In this document: positions 52,836 to 61,717 of the stretch, piece by piece
How positions within the stretch are numbered: the first letter of the stretch is position 1
Layout of the letters: every line of letters starts with the position of its first letter
Source: Polyangiaceae bacterium
Lineage (GTDB): Bacteria; Myxococcota_A; Polyangia; Polyangiales; Polyangiaceae
NCBI GenBank assembly: GCA_947475525.1
Contig: CANJMI010000001.1
Span: 186,001-250,000, forward strand
DNA: 64,000 nucleotides
Direction of reading: 5' to 3'
Notes under the pieces: generated by a model
The model's database searches: none
Seen by the model: only the letters and a program-made list of their open reading frames with translations
Told to the model about the DNA's origin: nothing
Position numbers and translations under genes: made by a program

Positions 52836-54722
52836 TCAAGGGCGAAGCTGCCGCAGCCACAGCTCCATCGCGATGGCTGCGAGTTTACGATAAAATAGCG
52901 GGAGATCGCTAGTGTCGGGTGCATCGAGCCTGAGCGTCGGGTGCACGACGCCAAGCTCGATCAAGCGCTCGGGGTGAGCGATCGCGGCAAATTGCTCGCT
53001 ATGCAGCTCGACGAGGCACGCTCGGACAAAGCTCGAGTACTCGGCTGAACTCTGGCGTCGATGAATCTCCGCCGGCAGGACGTCGCGCATCGCGCGGCGC
53101 AAGACGGGCTTCGGTTTGCGGAGGGGCGGGGCGTAGCGTTGTTCGCTCGGCAAGCTGAGTAGCAGGCGAACCAGCTCCGCATCGAGGAACGGATGTTCGA
53201 GCGTGACGCCGCGCCGCCGCGCGAAGTGAGCGAGCCTGCCGGTGCAGAACTGCTGGCCCGAGCCTTGAACCCAACGGACCAGTGTTGCTGTGCGCCGGTC
53301 GCCGGTCTGCGTGCGCTCCCACTCGACCTCGCGCTCAAGCCGCTTGAGAGCGACGGCCTCGCTCCAGCGTTCAGAGAGGATCGGATCGCGCGGAGGCGTG
53401 CGCCACGCGTGAACGGCCGAGCGCAAGCGCCACGGGATCGCTTGCCTTAGCGTGAGGTCGTAGCCGCGGCGTAGTCCCTGCGTGGAGAAAAATGGACGGA
53501 AGGCGAGCCGGGCGACAGCGCGAAAGTCGCCTGCCTTCACGCGCTCGACGAAATCGAACGGGGTTCGCGTGAGGCACATGTCGCCGCCTTCTCCCGTGAG
53601 AACGGTATCGACGCCGCGCTCGGCCGCGGCCGCGAAGTGCGCATCGAAAGCGAACGCGCTCGGATAGTAGAGAGGCGCGCCCGGCAAAAGCGCGAGTGAC
53701 GGCGCGCTCCATGCGGAGTCGGCGAGGGCGTCGCAATCGGCGGCCCGCAAGCGCCACTGCCGCACGACGGCGCTGCTGTTCGCGGTCTCGTCGCACGCAA
53801 GCTCACCGTAGCGACTGTGGAGCGCGAGCACGGGCTGGGTTGCGAGGTTTGAGAGTCGCCGCTCTCGCTCCGCCAAGCATGCGATGGACGACGAGTCGAG
53901 CCCGCCCGACAACGTGACGCCCACCCCGCGCGCCCTTCGGATCCGGCGCTGCACAGCGAGCGTCAGCGCGTTCGCGACGCGGGCGGCGTAGTCTTCGTCT
54001 CTCAAGCCCGAGAGCTGCCGCACAGGTTCGAGCGCGGCGTGTTCTCGCGTGCGCGCGCCTCGGTCATCGAGGACAAGCGTGTGCCCGGGCATGAGGCTGA
54101 CGACCTCGCGTAAGAGCGTTGGGCCGTTGTCGGAGTAGTCGTTCACGAGGAACTGTGCGACCGCCTCGAGGTTCGGCTCCGCTGTGAGCGACGCGTCCGC
54201 GAAGAGCGCTTGCGCCTCGGAGGCGAAGTGCAGCGTCGTGCCGCGGACGAGGTAGTAAAGATTACGCGTGCCCAAAAGATCGCGCGCGAGCAGCATTTTA
54301 CCTTGCGCAGGGTCGTAGAGGGCGAACGCGTAGTCACCCGTCAGATGCCCGGCGCAGTCGTCCCCCCAGCGCAGGTAGGCCGAGCGAATCGCCGCTTCGT
54401 CGGGGCTCTCGTCGCTCACGACGACGCCTTCGCGCCACGCGGAGTCGATCGCGTCATCGTCGTCGAGCCGCGCGTCTGCGATGACGAGGATTCGGCTCGC
54501 GTTGTCCCGAGAGCGGAGCGCCTGTCGCCGGCCCTCATGGTCTGGTCGAGCATTGGCGTGAAGGCCCCGCGCGAGGCTGGCTCTCCCGCTCGTGACGAAG
54601 TGCACGTGAGACCAGCGCGTGCCCAGCATGCGCTCGAGCATCGCGCGTACAAGGCGCTCGCACTCCGGTCCCTGCCGTGCGTCGCTGCCCCCGAGCGAAA
54701 CCCGTCCGGCCAGAGCGGTCAT
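52836..54722 (-). CDS. Lasso macrolactam synthetase (C), Asn-synthase-like
   Basis: This 628-aa protein starts at ATG 54722 as an ATGA overlap with B2. It has AsnB layout: N-terminal glutaminase-like half (about 1-220) and C-terminal ATP-dependent half with TLSGGLDSSSIACLAE near residue 268 and TGEGGDMCL near 376. The glutaminase nucleophile is absent: the chain begins MTALAG, where true AsnB has MCGIAG. This is typical of lasso cyclases, which use the precursor's own amine. It should adenylate Asp8 and let the Ala1 amine attack, threading the tail. It is directly followed by the precursor gene. Confidence 0.93.
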   Translation of the reverse strand: MTALAGRVSLGGSDARQGPECERLVRAMLERMLGTRWSHVHFVTSGRASLARGLHANARPDHEGRRQALRSRDNASRILVIADARLDDDDAIDSAWREGVVVSDESPDEAAIRSAYLRWGDDCAGHLTGDYAFALYDPAQGKMLLARDLLGTRNLYYLVRGTTLHFASEAQALFADASLTAEPNLEAVAQFLVNDYSDNGPTLLREVVSLMPGHTLVLDDRGARTREHAALEPVRQLSGLRDEDYAARVANALTLAVQRRIRRARGVGVTLSGGLDSSSIACLAERERRLSNLATQPVLALHSRYGELACDETANSSAVVRQWRLRAADCDALADSAWSAPSLALLPGAPLYYPSAFAFDAHFAAAAERGVDTVLTGEGGDMCLTRTPFDFVERVKAGDFRAVARLAFRPFFSTQGLRRGYDLTLRQAIPWRLRSAVHAWRTPPRDPILSERWSEAVALKRLEREVEWERTQTGDRRTATLVRWVQGSGQQFCTGRLAHFARRRGVTLEHPFLDAELVRLLLSLPSEQRYAPPLRKPKPVLRRAMRDVLPAEIHRRQSSAEYSSFVRACLVELHSEQFAAIAHPERLIELGVVHPTLRLDAPDTSDLPLFYRKLAAIAMELWLRQLRP

Positions 54723-55162
54723 CCTGTCATCCGCCTGAAAATGGCTTCGTAACCCTGGTGTTCCCCCGGTATCGGGGGCTCTACCCACGCGTGCGCCTCG
54801 ACCCGCCGCCTCTCGGAGTGACGTACGCCAACGACGAGGGTCGCCTGCGCGCCGTCGCGTCTGTGAAGGGCGAATTGTACGAGGGCGCGGACCAGGCACC
54901 TGCCTGGCAGCCATGGCTGCACGCGAAATGCACGCGCGACCGCGCGCTCGGCGAGCCCCGCCTCGATCGGGTGTGAGTTCGAGCCGAGCGGCGTCATGCG
55001 TTCCAAGGCGTCGAGTGTTGGAGCGAGGCCGAAGATAGCGAGCGATGCTTCGACCCAAGGCGCGAGCGCCGCCGCCCGCGCGGCAAAGCGGAGCTCCACC
55101 GGGCTCGCATCCGCAAGCGCTCGCTGGAGCTGCTGGAACCGCTGGAGCCGAGGTGTCGTCAT
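54719..55162 (-). CDS. Lasso leader peptidase (B2), transglutaminase-like
   Basis: This 147-aa protein is the B2 type: helical N-terminus, then the transglutaminase-like Cys protease core with Cys89 in WLPGRCLVRALVQFALHRRDG, strand ATLVVGVR and His124 in EAHAWVEP. These two catalytic residues are plain. An Asp for the third position is not evident; Glu134 (PGEHQGYE) is a candidate. It should cut the leader after Leu45 of the precursor with help from B1. It is the first gene of the B2-C-A-K operon and is divergent from the exporter. Confidence 0.92.
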   Translation of the reverse strand: MTTPRLQRFQQLQRALADASPVELRFAARAAALAPWVEASLAIFGLAPTLDALERMTPLGSNSHPIEAGLAERAVARAFRVQPWLPGRCLVRALVQFALHRRDGAQATLVVGVRHSERRRVEAHAWVEPPIPGEHQGYEAIFRRMTG

Positions 55163-55190
55163 GCGCTGCCCGTCGTGGATGGTAGTCCTT

Positions 55191-55250
55191 CGTCACGGGT
55201 TGTGGCCACCCCGACCCGCGCGCGTCACGTTCGCAGCCACAGGCGTCACG
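55191..55250. promoter_or_regulatory. Three CGTCACG repeats in the divergent B2/D gap
   Basis: CGTCACG occurs at 55191-55197, 55223-55229 and 55244-55250; the last two extend to GCGTCACG and are 21 bp apart, two DNA turns. They sit in the 129-nt gap between divergent operon starts, so they may be binding sites for a shared regulator. Confidence 0.4.
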
Positions 55251-55291
55251 ACGGCGAGACTCCTTCGCTTCGAGCTCGGCTACCATGGTCG

Positions 55292-56917
55292 ATGAACCCC
55301 GTGGATCCGTTGCCCGCCGTACGTCGACATTCAGCCACTCGTGTGATTTTCGCTCTTGGCGCGCGCGGCTGGGTTTCGGTCGGACTCGAATTCGTTGCGC
55401 GTGCGGCCATTCCCGCGTCGCTCATCGCGTCGACACACGGCGCACTCCGCGAAGCTTGGATCCTCGCCCTCGCGACCCAGGCATTGGTGATCCTCCGAAG
55501 CTTTTCACTCGGTCGCGCACTCGAGAGGGAGCTTGTGCGGTGTTGGGCGCAGCTCGTCGATGCCGGAGGTCGGCACTCCATCGGGTTCTTGCGCGCACGC
55601 GAGAGCGAGATGAACGCGAGTCTGCTTGTCTTTGCCGCTCAGCGTACCGCTCAGGTCAGGGCGAACGTCGCGCCGCGCCTCCTTGCGGACGGGTTCGGGC
55701 TCGTCGCCGTTGCGCTCGCCGCGGTGGGTCTCCTAGGTCCGCTCTGGTGCGTGGCTGGAGTGGCGGTCGCATTCGTTCTCGCGCCGGCGGTGGTCTTCAC
55801 GGCCTCGCGTGTTCGTCGCGCGGAGCAGCGGGGCCACGAAGAGCTCGCGACCTTCGTCGAGGATTGCGGTCTGCTGCTCGATGGGGCGATTGAGCTTAGG
55901 GCCCATGGGCTCTCGGCGTGGGCACAAGGACAAGCGCTCGCTCATGCCACGCTCGTCGCCCGGGCGCGTCGCTCGTCGACCGCATGGCGTTCGCTCCTCG
56001 GTCTCTTCCCGGTGGCGGCGCTGCTCCTCGTCGCATCGATCCCGACGCTGCGCGAGCGGCTACAGGAGGGAGTCCCCGCCGCGACGCTCGTCGTCCTCGG
56101 AGCGACGGCGGTCGCATTCGCGCTCGGCCTCGTTGCCTCCTTCGAAGAGGTGCTCGCTTCGACCCCGCATCGCACGATCTTCGAGCGTTTTCTCGATGCT
56201 CCCGTGCCTTCGGGCATGCAGTTCTCGCGTGCCGTGCGCGCACCGGGTTGGCTAAGAAACGAGGTTGTCGCGTTCGACGCGGTCTCGGTACGCCACGATG
56301 AAAATCACGAGAGCACCCCTCACGCGTTCGCGTACGATTGGGATCCCGCGCGCGGCCTCGCCATCACGGGAGCCAACGGTGCCGGCAAAAGCTCGCTCGT
56401 CAACGCGCTCTTCGGACTCCTGCCGCTGGCTTCGGGTCAGATCCGCGTCGGCGATGCACCCTGGTCGGAGGACCGCGCGATCGAGCTCCGTGCGCACGTG
56501 GCCTACGTTCCGCAACGTCCTTTCCTCGCGCCTTCGCGTTCGGTCGCGTGGCATTTGCGCCTCTTTTCAGAGGACGCGAGCGACGCTGCGATGGTGGCCG
56601 CTCTCGTCGCGGTGGGGCTCTGGCCCGTCCTCTTGGCACGTGCGCCGAACGGCCCACTCGGGGTGTGCGTCGGGCAATTGTCCGGCGGGGAGCTTGCGCG
56701 CATGCATCTCGCGCGCGTGTGCCTGCCGCGGTCCGGGCGATCGCCCGACCTCATCGTCATCGACGAACCCGAGGCCGGCCTCGATGCGGCGGGCCGCGTT
56801 CTTATCCGTGAGCTGCTCGCACGTATCGCGGCCACGACGCCGGTGCTCGTGATCGCCCACGATGACGCCATTGTTCCGACCTCGTTCGCCCGGGCGTCGT
56901 GTGTCCGAGGAGCTTGA
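55292..56917 (+). CDS. ABC transporter, lasso peptide exporter/immunity (D)
   Basis: This 541-aa half-transporter starts at ATG 55292. N-terminal residues about 15-330 hold five to six membrane helices. The C-terminal ATPase has Walker A GANGAGKSS near 365, Q-loop AYVPQRPF, signature LSGGELAR near 470 and Walker B LIVIDEPEAGLD near 488. Fused membrane/ATPase D proteins export lasso peptides and give self-protection. It is divergent from the B2-C-A-K operon, with which it shares the promoter gap. No peptidase C39 domain is present, in keeping with leader removal by B2. Confidence 0.9.
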   Translation: MNPVDPLPAVRRHSATRVIFALGARGWVSVGLEFVARAAIPASLIASTHGALREAWILALATQALVILRSFSLGRALERELVRCWAQLVDAGGRHSIGFLRARESEMNASLLVFAAQRTAQVRANVAPRLLADGFGLVAVALAAVGLLGPLWCVAGVAVAFVLAPAVVFTASRVRRAEQRGHEELATFVEDCGLLLDGAIELRAHGLSAWAQGQALAHATLVARARRSSTAWRSLLGLFPVAALLLVASIPTLRERLQEGVPAATLVVLGATAVAFALGLVASFEEVLASTPHRTIFERFLDAPVPSGMQFSRAVRAPGWLRNEVVAFDAVSVRHDENHESTPHAFAYDWDPARGLAITGANGAGKSSLVNALFGLLPLASGQIRVGDAPWSEDRAIELRAHVAYVPQRPFLAPSRSVAWHLRLFSEDASDAAMVAALVAVGLWPVLLARAPNGPLGVCVGQLSGGELARMHLARVCLPRSGRSPDLIVIDEPEAGLDAAGRVLIRELLARIAATTPVLVIAHDDAIVPTSFARASCVRGA

Positions 56918-56978
56918 CTGCGGAGGCCCTCGTACGTGCTACGCTTTTATCTTCTATCCTTTGGCTTACTCACTCCAT

Positions 56979-56985
56979 GAGGAGG
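56979..56985 (+). promoter_or_regulatory. Shine-Dalgarno GAGGAGG of the DUF4215-type lipoprotein
   Basis: GAGGAGG lies 8 nt before ATG 56994 and 5 nt before a GTG immediately upstream in the same frame. It confirms the short start that gives a lipoprotein signal peptide. Confidence 0.82.
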
Positions 56986-56993
56986 TTTCCGTG

Positions 56994-58382
56994 ATGCCTT
57001 TACTTTCCCATCGCCGCGCGCCACGTGGTGGCAACGCGGTTCGAGCTCCGCGCGCATTGTTCGCGGGCGCATTGTTCGCCGCTGCAATCGGCATCAACGC
57101 TGGCGTGGCGTGTAGCTCGGTCGAGACCGAGCCGAGTGGCGCGTCGTCCGTGGTGACCACGGGCAACGGCGGCTCCGCGGGTTCGACCGTGGTCACGTCG
57201 ACCGGCGGCGGAATCGGCGGAAGTGGCAGCGGCGGCGCGGGCGGCGCGGGTGGCACATCATCAGCCGGTGGCGCGGGCGGAACGCCAATCACCTGCACCC
57301 CGGACTCGGGCGGCGACACGTGTCCCGGTGACTTGATTGCGCTGACGCTCGGAACCACGGCTTGTTACGAGGGCGATCTCGCCGCTGCGACGGCGGATTA
57401 CTCCGCCAAATATTGTTCCTCGGCGAACGACACGACTGGACCCGATCGCGTGTACCACCTCACGTTTAGCGAGGTCGGGACACTCAAGTTCGTCGTCAAG
57501 GCGATCGACGCCGATTTTAATCCTACGCTGCATGGACGAAGGCTCGCCGCGAGTGCCGCCGAGTGCGCGAACCCCAATCAGGAATTCTCCTGTTGGTCTT
57601 TCTTTCCGACCAAAGAGGGCTTCGCTATCGAGGTTGATCCCGCGCAGATCCCCGAGGCGTACCTCTTCGTCGATGGCGCGATTGGCGTAGGCGGAAAATA
57701 CCGCATCGACGTTTCGTACACGAAGCCCGCGTGTGGCGATGGTGTCGTCAATGCCTCCGTCGCCGAAGAGTGTGATGATGGCAACGCCGCGAGCGGCGAT
57801 GGCTGCGACAAAACGTGCAAGCTCGAGAAGGTCACCGTTTTCGACGCGTGCCCGGGTGAGCCATTTCCGCTCGCGCTCAATCAGACGCTCACGTTCAACA
57901 GCAACACCGCGCCTTACAAAGATGGCGACGGCATTCACTCCTACCACCCACTCCAGGTCGCTGGTTGCGGCACGACGGCTTACAAGTCGACCGCCCCCGA
58001 TCGCGTCTATCAGCTCAAGGCAAAGGCGAACGGTACGGTGACGGCAACCGTTGGGCTCGACCTCACGGGGACGATTCCCGTTTGCGACCAGGACCTGCTC
58101 GATCCTGGCTGCTGGGACCGCGTGCTTTACGCCGTCGAAGCGGTCGATCCCGCCACGTGTGGCGCTAGCTGCACCTGCGACACCGGAATGACCATCGTCG
58201 GCGATCCGCTGATGGGCGCGCAACTCGGCACCCAGCTCGCTTGCTCGAACAAGGGCCTGTACGACGTCGAGGACATCTCGTTCCCTGTTCAGAAGGATCG
58301 CACCTACTTCATCGTCGTCGACGGCAACTCGTATGCGCAGAAGAAATTCGGCCCATACAACCTGAAGGTCTCGCTGAAGTAA
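56994..58382 (+). CDS. DUF4215-repeat predicted lipoprotein
   Basis: This 462-aa protein has a signal peptide with an RR-rich n-region and lipobox GVAC (about residue 40), then a long Gly/Ser/Thr linker (GGSGSGGAGGAGG style, to about 100). Residues about 245-282 are a Myxococcus Cys-rich repeat (CGDGVVNASVAEECDDGN.. SGDGCDKTC), DUF4215. Two related beta-sandwich units flank it; each has DRVYHLTF / DRVYQLKA and a closing strand (YLFVDGAIGVGG, YFIVVDGNSY), like pre-peptidase C-terminal domains. It is lipid-anchored and surface exposed. It follows the exporter gene by 76 nt but has its own ribosome site. Confidence 0.85.
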   Translation: MPLLSHRRAPRGGNAVRAPRALFAGALFAAAIGINAGVACSSVETEPSGASSVVTTGNGGSAGSTVVTSTGGGIGGSGSGGAGGAGGTSSAGGAGGTPITCTPDSGGDTCPGDLIALTLGTTACYEGDLAAATADYSAKYCSSANDTTGPDRVYHLTFSEVGTLKFVVKAIDADFNPTLHGRRLAASAAECANPNQEFSCWSFFPTKEGFAIEVDPAQIPEAYLFVDGAIGVGGKYRIDVSYTKPACGDGVVNASVAEECDDGNAASGDGCDKTCKLEKVTVFDACPGEPFPLALNQTLTFNSNTAPYKDGDGIHSYHPLQVAGCGTTAYKSTAPDRVYQLKAKANGTVTATVGLDLTGTIPVCDQDLLDPGCWDRVLYAVEAVDPATCGASCTCDTGMTIVGDPLMGAQLGTQLACSNKGLYDVEDISFPVQKDRTYFIVVDGNSYAQKKFGPYNLKVSLK

Positions 58383-58406
58383 GACGGGCGGACTCTTTCG
58401 TCGCCC

Positions 58407-58459
58407 CGATGCTCGCGGGCTTCACCCTCGCGGGCTTCACCGTTTCTTCACGAGCATCG
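58407..58459. repeat. Inverted repeat with nested direct repeats between convergent genes
   Basis: CGATGCTCG (58407-58415) and CGAGCATCG (58451-58459) are perfect 9-bp arms. Between and overlapping them, CTCGCGGGCTTCACC occurs twice in tandem (58412-58426, 58427-58441). It lies between the lipoprotein stop and the fdx stop, so it may work as a two-way terminator hairpin; there is no T-run. Confidence 0.45.
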
Positions 58460-58476
58460 CGGTCCGCGCCGTTGCT

Positions 58477-58833
58477 TCAAGTCTTGCGCGGATCGTCGTG
58501 GTTCGGGTGTTCGTTGTAGAAGGCGTCGAGACTCTCGCGGGTGATCTCGACTTCCACTTCGCCCTCTTTCATGATCCGGGCTTGGCAGCCGAGCCGACTG
58601 ATCATCCGGACGTCGAAGGCCTTGTCCATGATGTCATCTTCGTCCTCTTTCGCAGGCGAGAGCAACTCGGCGCCCTTCAGCACGTAGACATGGCACGTGG
58701 AGCAGCCGCACACGCCACCGCACGCCGAGCCTTCGGGGGCGTCGCTCTCTTGGGCAGCCTCGAGCAGGCTTGTGCCGAGTGAAACTTCGTGAACCCACTC
58801 ACGGCCTAATGCTTTGAATCGTACGATGGGCAT
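58477..58833 (-). CDS. fdx: ISC-type [2Fe-2S] ferredoxin
   Basis: This 118-aa protein has the adrenodoxin-type pattern: Cys38-x5-Cys44-x2-Cys47 in SACGGVCGCSTCHVYV and Cys83 in SRLGCQA, with an extra Cys42 inside the loop. It provides electrons for cluster assembly on IscU. It is the last gene of the isc operon, 3 nt after hscA. The tail (FYNEHPNHDDPRKT) is longer than in E. coli Fdx. Length and context agree with Fdx rather than a degradative-pathway ferredoxin. Confidence 0.95.
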   Translation of the reverse strand: MPIVRFKALGREWVHEVSLGTSLLEAAQESDAPEGSACGGVCGCSTCHVYVLKGAELLSPAKEDEDDIMDKAFDVRMISRLGCQARIMKEGEVEVEITRESLDAFYNEHPNHDDPRKT

Positions 58834-58836
58834 CGT

Positions 58837-60771
58837 TCACCTTCGTCGAGCGTGTTCGTCCACGTGGGCATCTACGCCACGCGCATGCGCGACGCTTCGG
58901 TCGAGATCATCGACCCCTTTGCCGCGGATCGCCTTCGCGATCGCGAAGTCCATTCGGCGCCCGGCCCAGGGTTTCGTCGCCTGATCGAGGTCTTCGACTC
59001 TCGCCTGGATCAGTGCCGAGTTCCCGGCGAGGACCGCGGCGCGGACGTCAGCGATTGCGCTGTCGATGTGCTCGCGCTCGCCGGGTTCGAGCAGCAGGGT
59101 GTCGACCGTCAGCGCCTGTTCGGTCGCCTTCACGATGCGTTCGGCCTCCACCTTGCGCTCGGCGAGTTGGCGCAATTGCATGTCTGATTCGCCGTACTCG
59201 AGTGCGTCGAGCAGCATGTCTTCGACTTCGTCGTCGGTGAGGCCGTAGCTCGGCTTGACGAGGATTTCTTGCTCGACGCCGGTCGTGAGCTCTTTGGCCG
59301 CTACCGTGAGAAGGCCGTCCGCGTCGACTTTGAACGCAACCTCGAGGCGCGCCATGCCCGCCACCATCGGGGGGATCCCTCGCAACGTGAAGTGCGCAAG
59401 TGAGCGGCAGTCGGCCGCAAGCTCGCGCTCTCCCTGAACGATGTGAAGCTCGAACCCGGTTTGGTTGTCCGTGTACGTCGTGAAAACTTGTTTCGCGCCG
59501 GCCGGAATGGTCGTGTTGCGCGGCAGCACCTTCTCCGCGACGCCGCCCATCGTCTCAATCCCGAGCGAGAGCGGGAGCACGTCGAGGAGCAAGATGCCCG
59601 CGCCGTTCGCCGCCTCGCCTGCGAGAAGATCGGCCTGAATCGCGGCGCCATACGCGACGACGAGATCGGGATCGATGTTGCCGAGCGGCTCCTTTCCGAA
59701 GAGCTCCGCCACGAAGCGTGCAACGTGCGGCACCCGCGTCGAGCCGCCCACCAAGATGATTCCGTTCAGCTCGGCCGCCGACACGCCTGCATCACGAAGT
59801 GCTCGTCGACACGCGACGCCCGTCTTGGCAACGATCGGCGCGATGAGAGCCTCGAAGTCCTCACGCGTGACGCGTACGGTCGTTTCGCCGCCGCCTTTCA
59901 CCGGGAGGGAAAGATCGACCTCGGTGCGCTCGGTCAGCGCATGTTTGGCTTGGCGCGCCGCGTCGAGGGCGAGCCGCACGAGCTCCCGTGAAGCAAGGCT
60001 CTCGTCAACGACAACGTGCATCGCGCGGAGCAGCACCTCTGCCAGCGCCCGGTCCATGTCGTCACCGCCAAGTGCGCTGTCTCCGCCCGTTGACTTCACT
60101 TGGAAGACGCCGTCATCGAGCCGCAAAATCGTCACATCGAATGTTCCGCCCCCGAGGTCGTAGACCGCGAAGAGACCGTTTTGCTTTTGGTCGAGACCAT
60201 AGGCAAGCGCCGCTGCCGTCGGTTCATTCAGCAGCCGCAAAACCTCGAGGCCCGCGAGCTTGCCGGCGTCTTTGGTTGCCTGGCGTTGCGCGTCGTCAAA
60301 ATACGCCGGCACGGTTATCACCGCGGCGCCGACCGATCGAAGCTCGTCTTCTGCGAGCTGCCGCAACGCCTTCAAAATCTCGGCGCTGACCTCGACGGGC
60401 GTGACGACGCGCTCCGGACCGACCCGAAATCGAACGGTTCGAGCGTCTTCGGGCCCTTCGGGTGTGGCGAAGTCGAAGGTCCCGAGGCGTTGGGTCTCCG
60501 GGTCGTCGGCGCCTTTGCCCATGAAACGTTTTGCGCTGACGATCGTGTCCGTCGGGTGAGCCGCGGCCATGCGCATCGCCTCGCGCCCGACGATGACGCG
60601 GCCGCTCCGCTCGTAGAATACCGCCGAGGGCATGAGCGCCTCGCCGTCGCAGTCGCGGATGGCGCACGGATCCCCGTCGCGCATGCGGGCGACGATCGAG
60701 TTGGTCGTCCCGAGATCGATGCCGATCGGACGAGGTGAGGCGGCAGGGTCGAAGATTTCGAGGAAGGACAT
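58837..60771 (-). CDS. hscA: Fe-S chaperone HscA (Hsp70 type)
   Basis: This 644-aa Hsp70 has the nucleotide-binding domain (about 1-390) with [28 protein letters not shown] and [10 protein letters not shown], the interdomain linker [11 protein letters not shown], and the substrate domain with [10 protein letters not shown] and the ATPase-coupled lid. Sequence and position between hscB and fdx identify HscA rather than DnaK. It binds the LPPVK segment of IscU (present at 99-103 of IscU here) and drives cluster release with HscB. The gene lies 4 nt after hscB in the operon. The C-terminus ends in a His/Arg-rich tail. Confidence 0.96.
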   Translation of the reverse strand: MSFLEIFDPAASPRPIGIDLGTTNSIVARMRDGDPCAIRDCDGEALMPSAVFYERSGRVIVGREAMRMAAAHPTDTIVSAKRFMGKGADDPETQRLGTFDFATPEGPEDARTVRFRVGPERVVTPVEVSAEILKALRQLAEDELRSVGAAVITVPAYFDDAQRQATKDAGKLAGLEVLRLLNEPTAAALAYGLDQKQNGLFAVYDLGGGTFDVTILRLDDGVFQVKSTGGDSALGGDDMDRALAEVLLRAMHVVVDESLASRELVRLALDAARQAKHALTERTEVDLSLPVKGGGETTVRVTREDFEALIAPIVAKTGVACRRALRDAGVSAAELNGIILVGGSTRVPHVARFVAELFGKEPLGNIDPDLVVAYGAAIQADLLAGEAANGAGILLLDVLPLSLGIETMGGVAEKVLPRNTTIPAGAKQVFTTYTDNQTGFELHIVQGERELAADCRSLAHFTLRGIPPMVAGMARLEVAFKVDADGLLTVAAKELTTGVEQEILVKPSYGLTDDEVEDMLLDALEYGESDMQLRQLAERKVEAERIVKATEQALTVDTLLLEPGEREHIDSAIADVRAAVLAGNSALIQARVEDLDQATKPWAGRRMDFAIAKAIRGKGVDDLDRSVAHARGVDAHVDEHARRR

Positions 60772-60775
60772 GATC

Positions 60776-61303
60776 TTAACTCAGGAGCTCATCTTCGATG
60801 GCGTCGAGCTCCTCGAAGAAGCGGCGGAAATAGCGCAACTTACCGAGCTCCGGCAAGAGAGCTTCAAGCTTCGCGGTTTGGCCGTTCGCAGTCGAGAACC
60901 CGTGGGTCAGCGCCACGGTCGTCGCGGCTTCTTTCGCTCGCATTTGGGTCGCGAGTCGTGTGAGCGCCGCCTTGTCTTTCGCCCGGCGTGCACCTGCGAG
61001 CTCCTCGCGAACGTCCAACATCTCGATCAGCAAGTCTTGCGAAGGGCGCGGTTCTAGCGTTTCGCCGACCGGCACTCCGTAGCGCACGAGCAGGCTCTCG
61101 GCGCGCCGCACAGGACACCGCAGCACGCGCCAAGCATCGTTGACTTCGATGGCCTTGCCGAGGGACATCCTGCGCTCGCTCGGGCCTGCCGCGGCGAATC
61201 TGTCCGGGTGCAAGGTGGCTGAGAGCGCGAGATGCCGAGCCTCGACCTCGGCGAGGTCAAGATCGAAACGCGGCTCGAGCCCCAACGTGTCGAACGCGTC
61301 CAT
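60776..61303 (-). CDS. hscB: Fe-S co-chaperone HscB
   Basis: This 175-aa protein has an N-terminal J-domain with HPD at residues 32-34 (LHPDRF) and a C-terminal three-helix bundle that binds IscU. The [13 protein letters not shown] opening is the HscB consensus. It brings loaded IscU to HscA and stimulates its ATPase. Its ATG overlaps the iscA stop by one base (TGATG). The gene order iscA-hscB-hscA-fdx is the proteobacterial isc order. Confidence 0.96.
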   Translation of the reverse strand: MDAFDTLGLEPRFDLDLAEVEARHLALSATLHPDRFAAAGPSERRMSLGKAIEVNDAWRVLRCPVRRAESLLVRYGVPVGETLEPRPSQDLLIEMLDVREELAGARRAKDKAALTRLATQMRAKEAATTVALTHGFSTANGQTAKLEALLPELGKLRYFRRFFEELDAIEDELLS

Positions 61304-61713
61304 CAGATCGAGAACGATTCCTTACAACCGCACGCGCTCGACGCCTTCGGGTTCGTGAACTTGAACCCTTGCCACTTCAGCGTCTTCTCCCACTCGAGGG
61401 TCGAGCCCGCGAGGTAGAGGATGCTCTTCTTGTCGCAGACCACCCGCACGTCGCCAACGTCCGTCGGCACCGTGTAAACGATGTCGCGCCCTTCGCGGGG
61501 CGGCGCGTCGGCGAACTCGAGCACGTAGCTGAAGCCCGAGCAGCCGCCTCCTCGCACGCCGACCCGCAAGGCGGCGGTTGGTGTTCCACGTTTTGCGAGC
61601 GCATCGTGGATCTTGCGTGCGGCCTCGGGGGTCACAAAGAGGTCGTACGCCCGCTCCGCCTTTGGGGTCGAAGGTGTGCTCGTCTCGCTCGGCGCTTGGG
61701 CTTCGACGGTCAT
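61303..61713 (-). CDS. iscA: Iron-sulfur cluster assembly protein IscA
   Basis: Starting at ATG 61713, this 136-aa A-type carrier has all three conserved cysteines: Cys58 in GGGCSGF and Cys128 and Cys130 in SACGCKESF. An N-terminal extension of about 25 Ser/Thr/Pro-rich residues is unusual for IscA (typically about 107 aa). It hands clusters to apo-proteins. The gene is 4 nt after iscU and overlaps hscB by one base. A still longer frame upstream would run into iscU and is rejected. Confidence 0.95.
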   Translation of the reverse strand: MTVEAQAPSETSTPSTPKAERAYDLFVTPEAARKIHDALAKRGTPTAALRVGVRGGGCSGFSYVLEFADAPPREGRDIVYTVPTDVGDVRVVCDKKSILYLAGSTLEWEKTLKWQGFKFTNPKASSACGCKESFSI

Positions 61714-61717
61714 CCGC

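Larger units (their letters stand above)
51446..56917. other. Lasso peptide biosynthetic gene cluster (B1, K, A, C, B2, D)
   Basis: All essential lasso-peptide functions are adjacent. On the plus strand is a PqqD-like recognition protein (B1). On the minus strand are B2 leader peptidase, C macrolactam synthetase, the precursor A and an HPr-kinase-like K in one tight operon. A divergent ABC exporter (D) completes it. The nucleotidyltransferase at 50597 is probably part of it. Intergenic distances are 7 nt (C-A), 14 nt (A-K) and an ATGA overlap (B2-C). The divergent 129-nt B2/D gap is the likely control region. Confidence 0.88.

Noticed and set aside
52643-52954. 103-codon reading of the lasso precursor
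   Set aside because: The first 42 codons lie inside the C gene in another frame. ATG 52828 has a fitting ribosome site and gives a leader of usual length.
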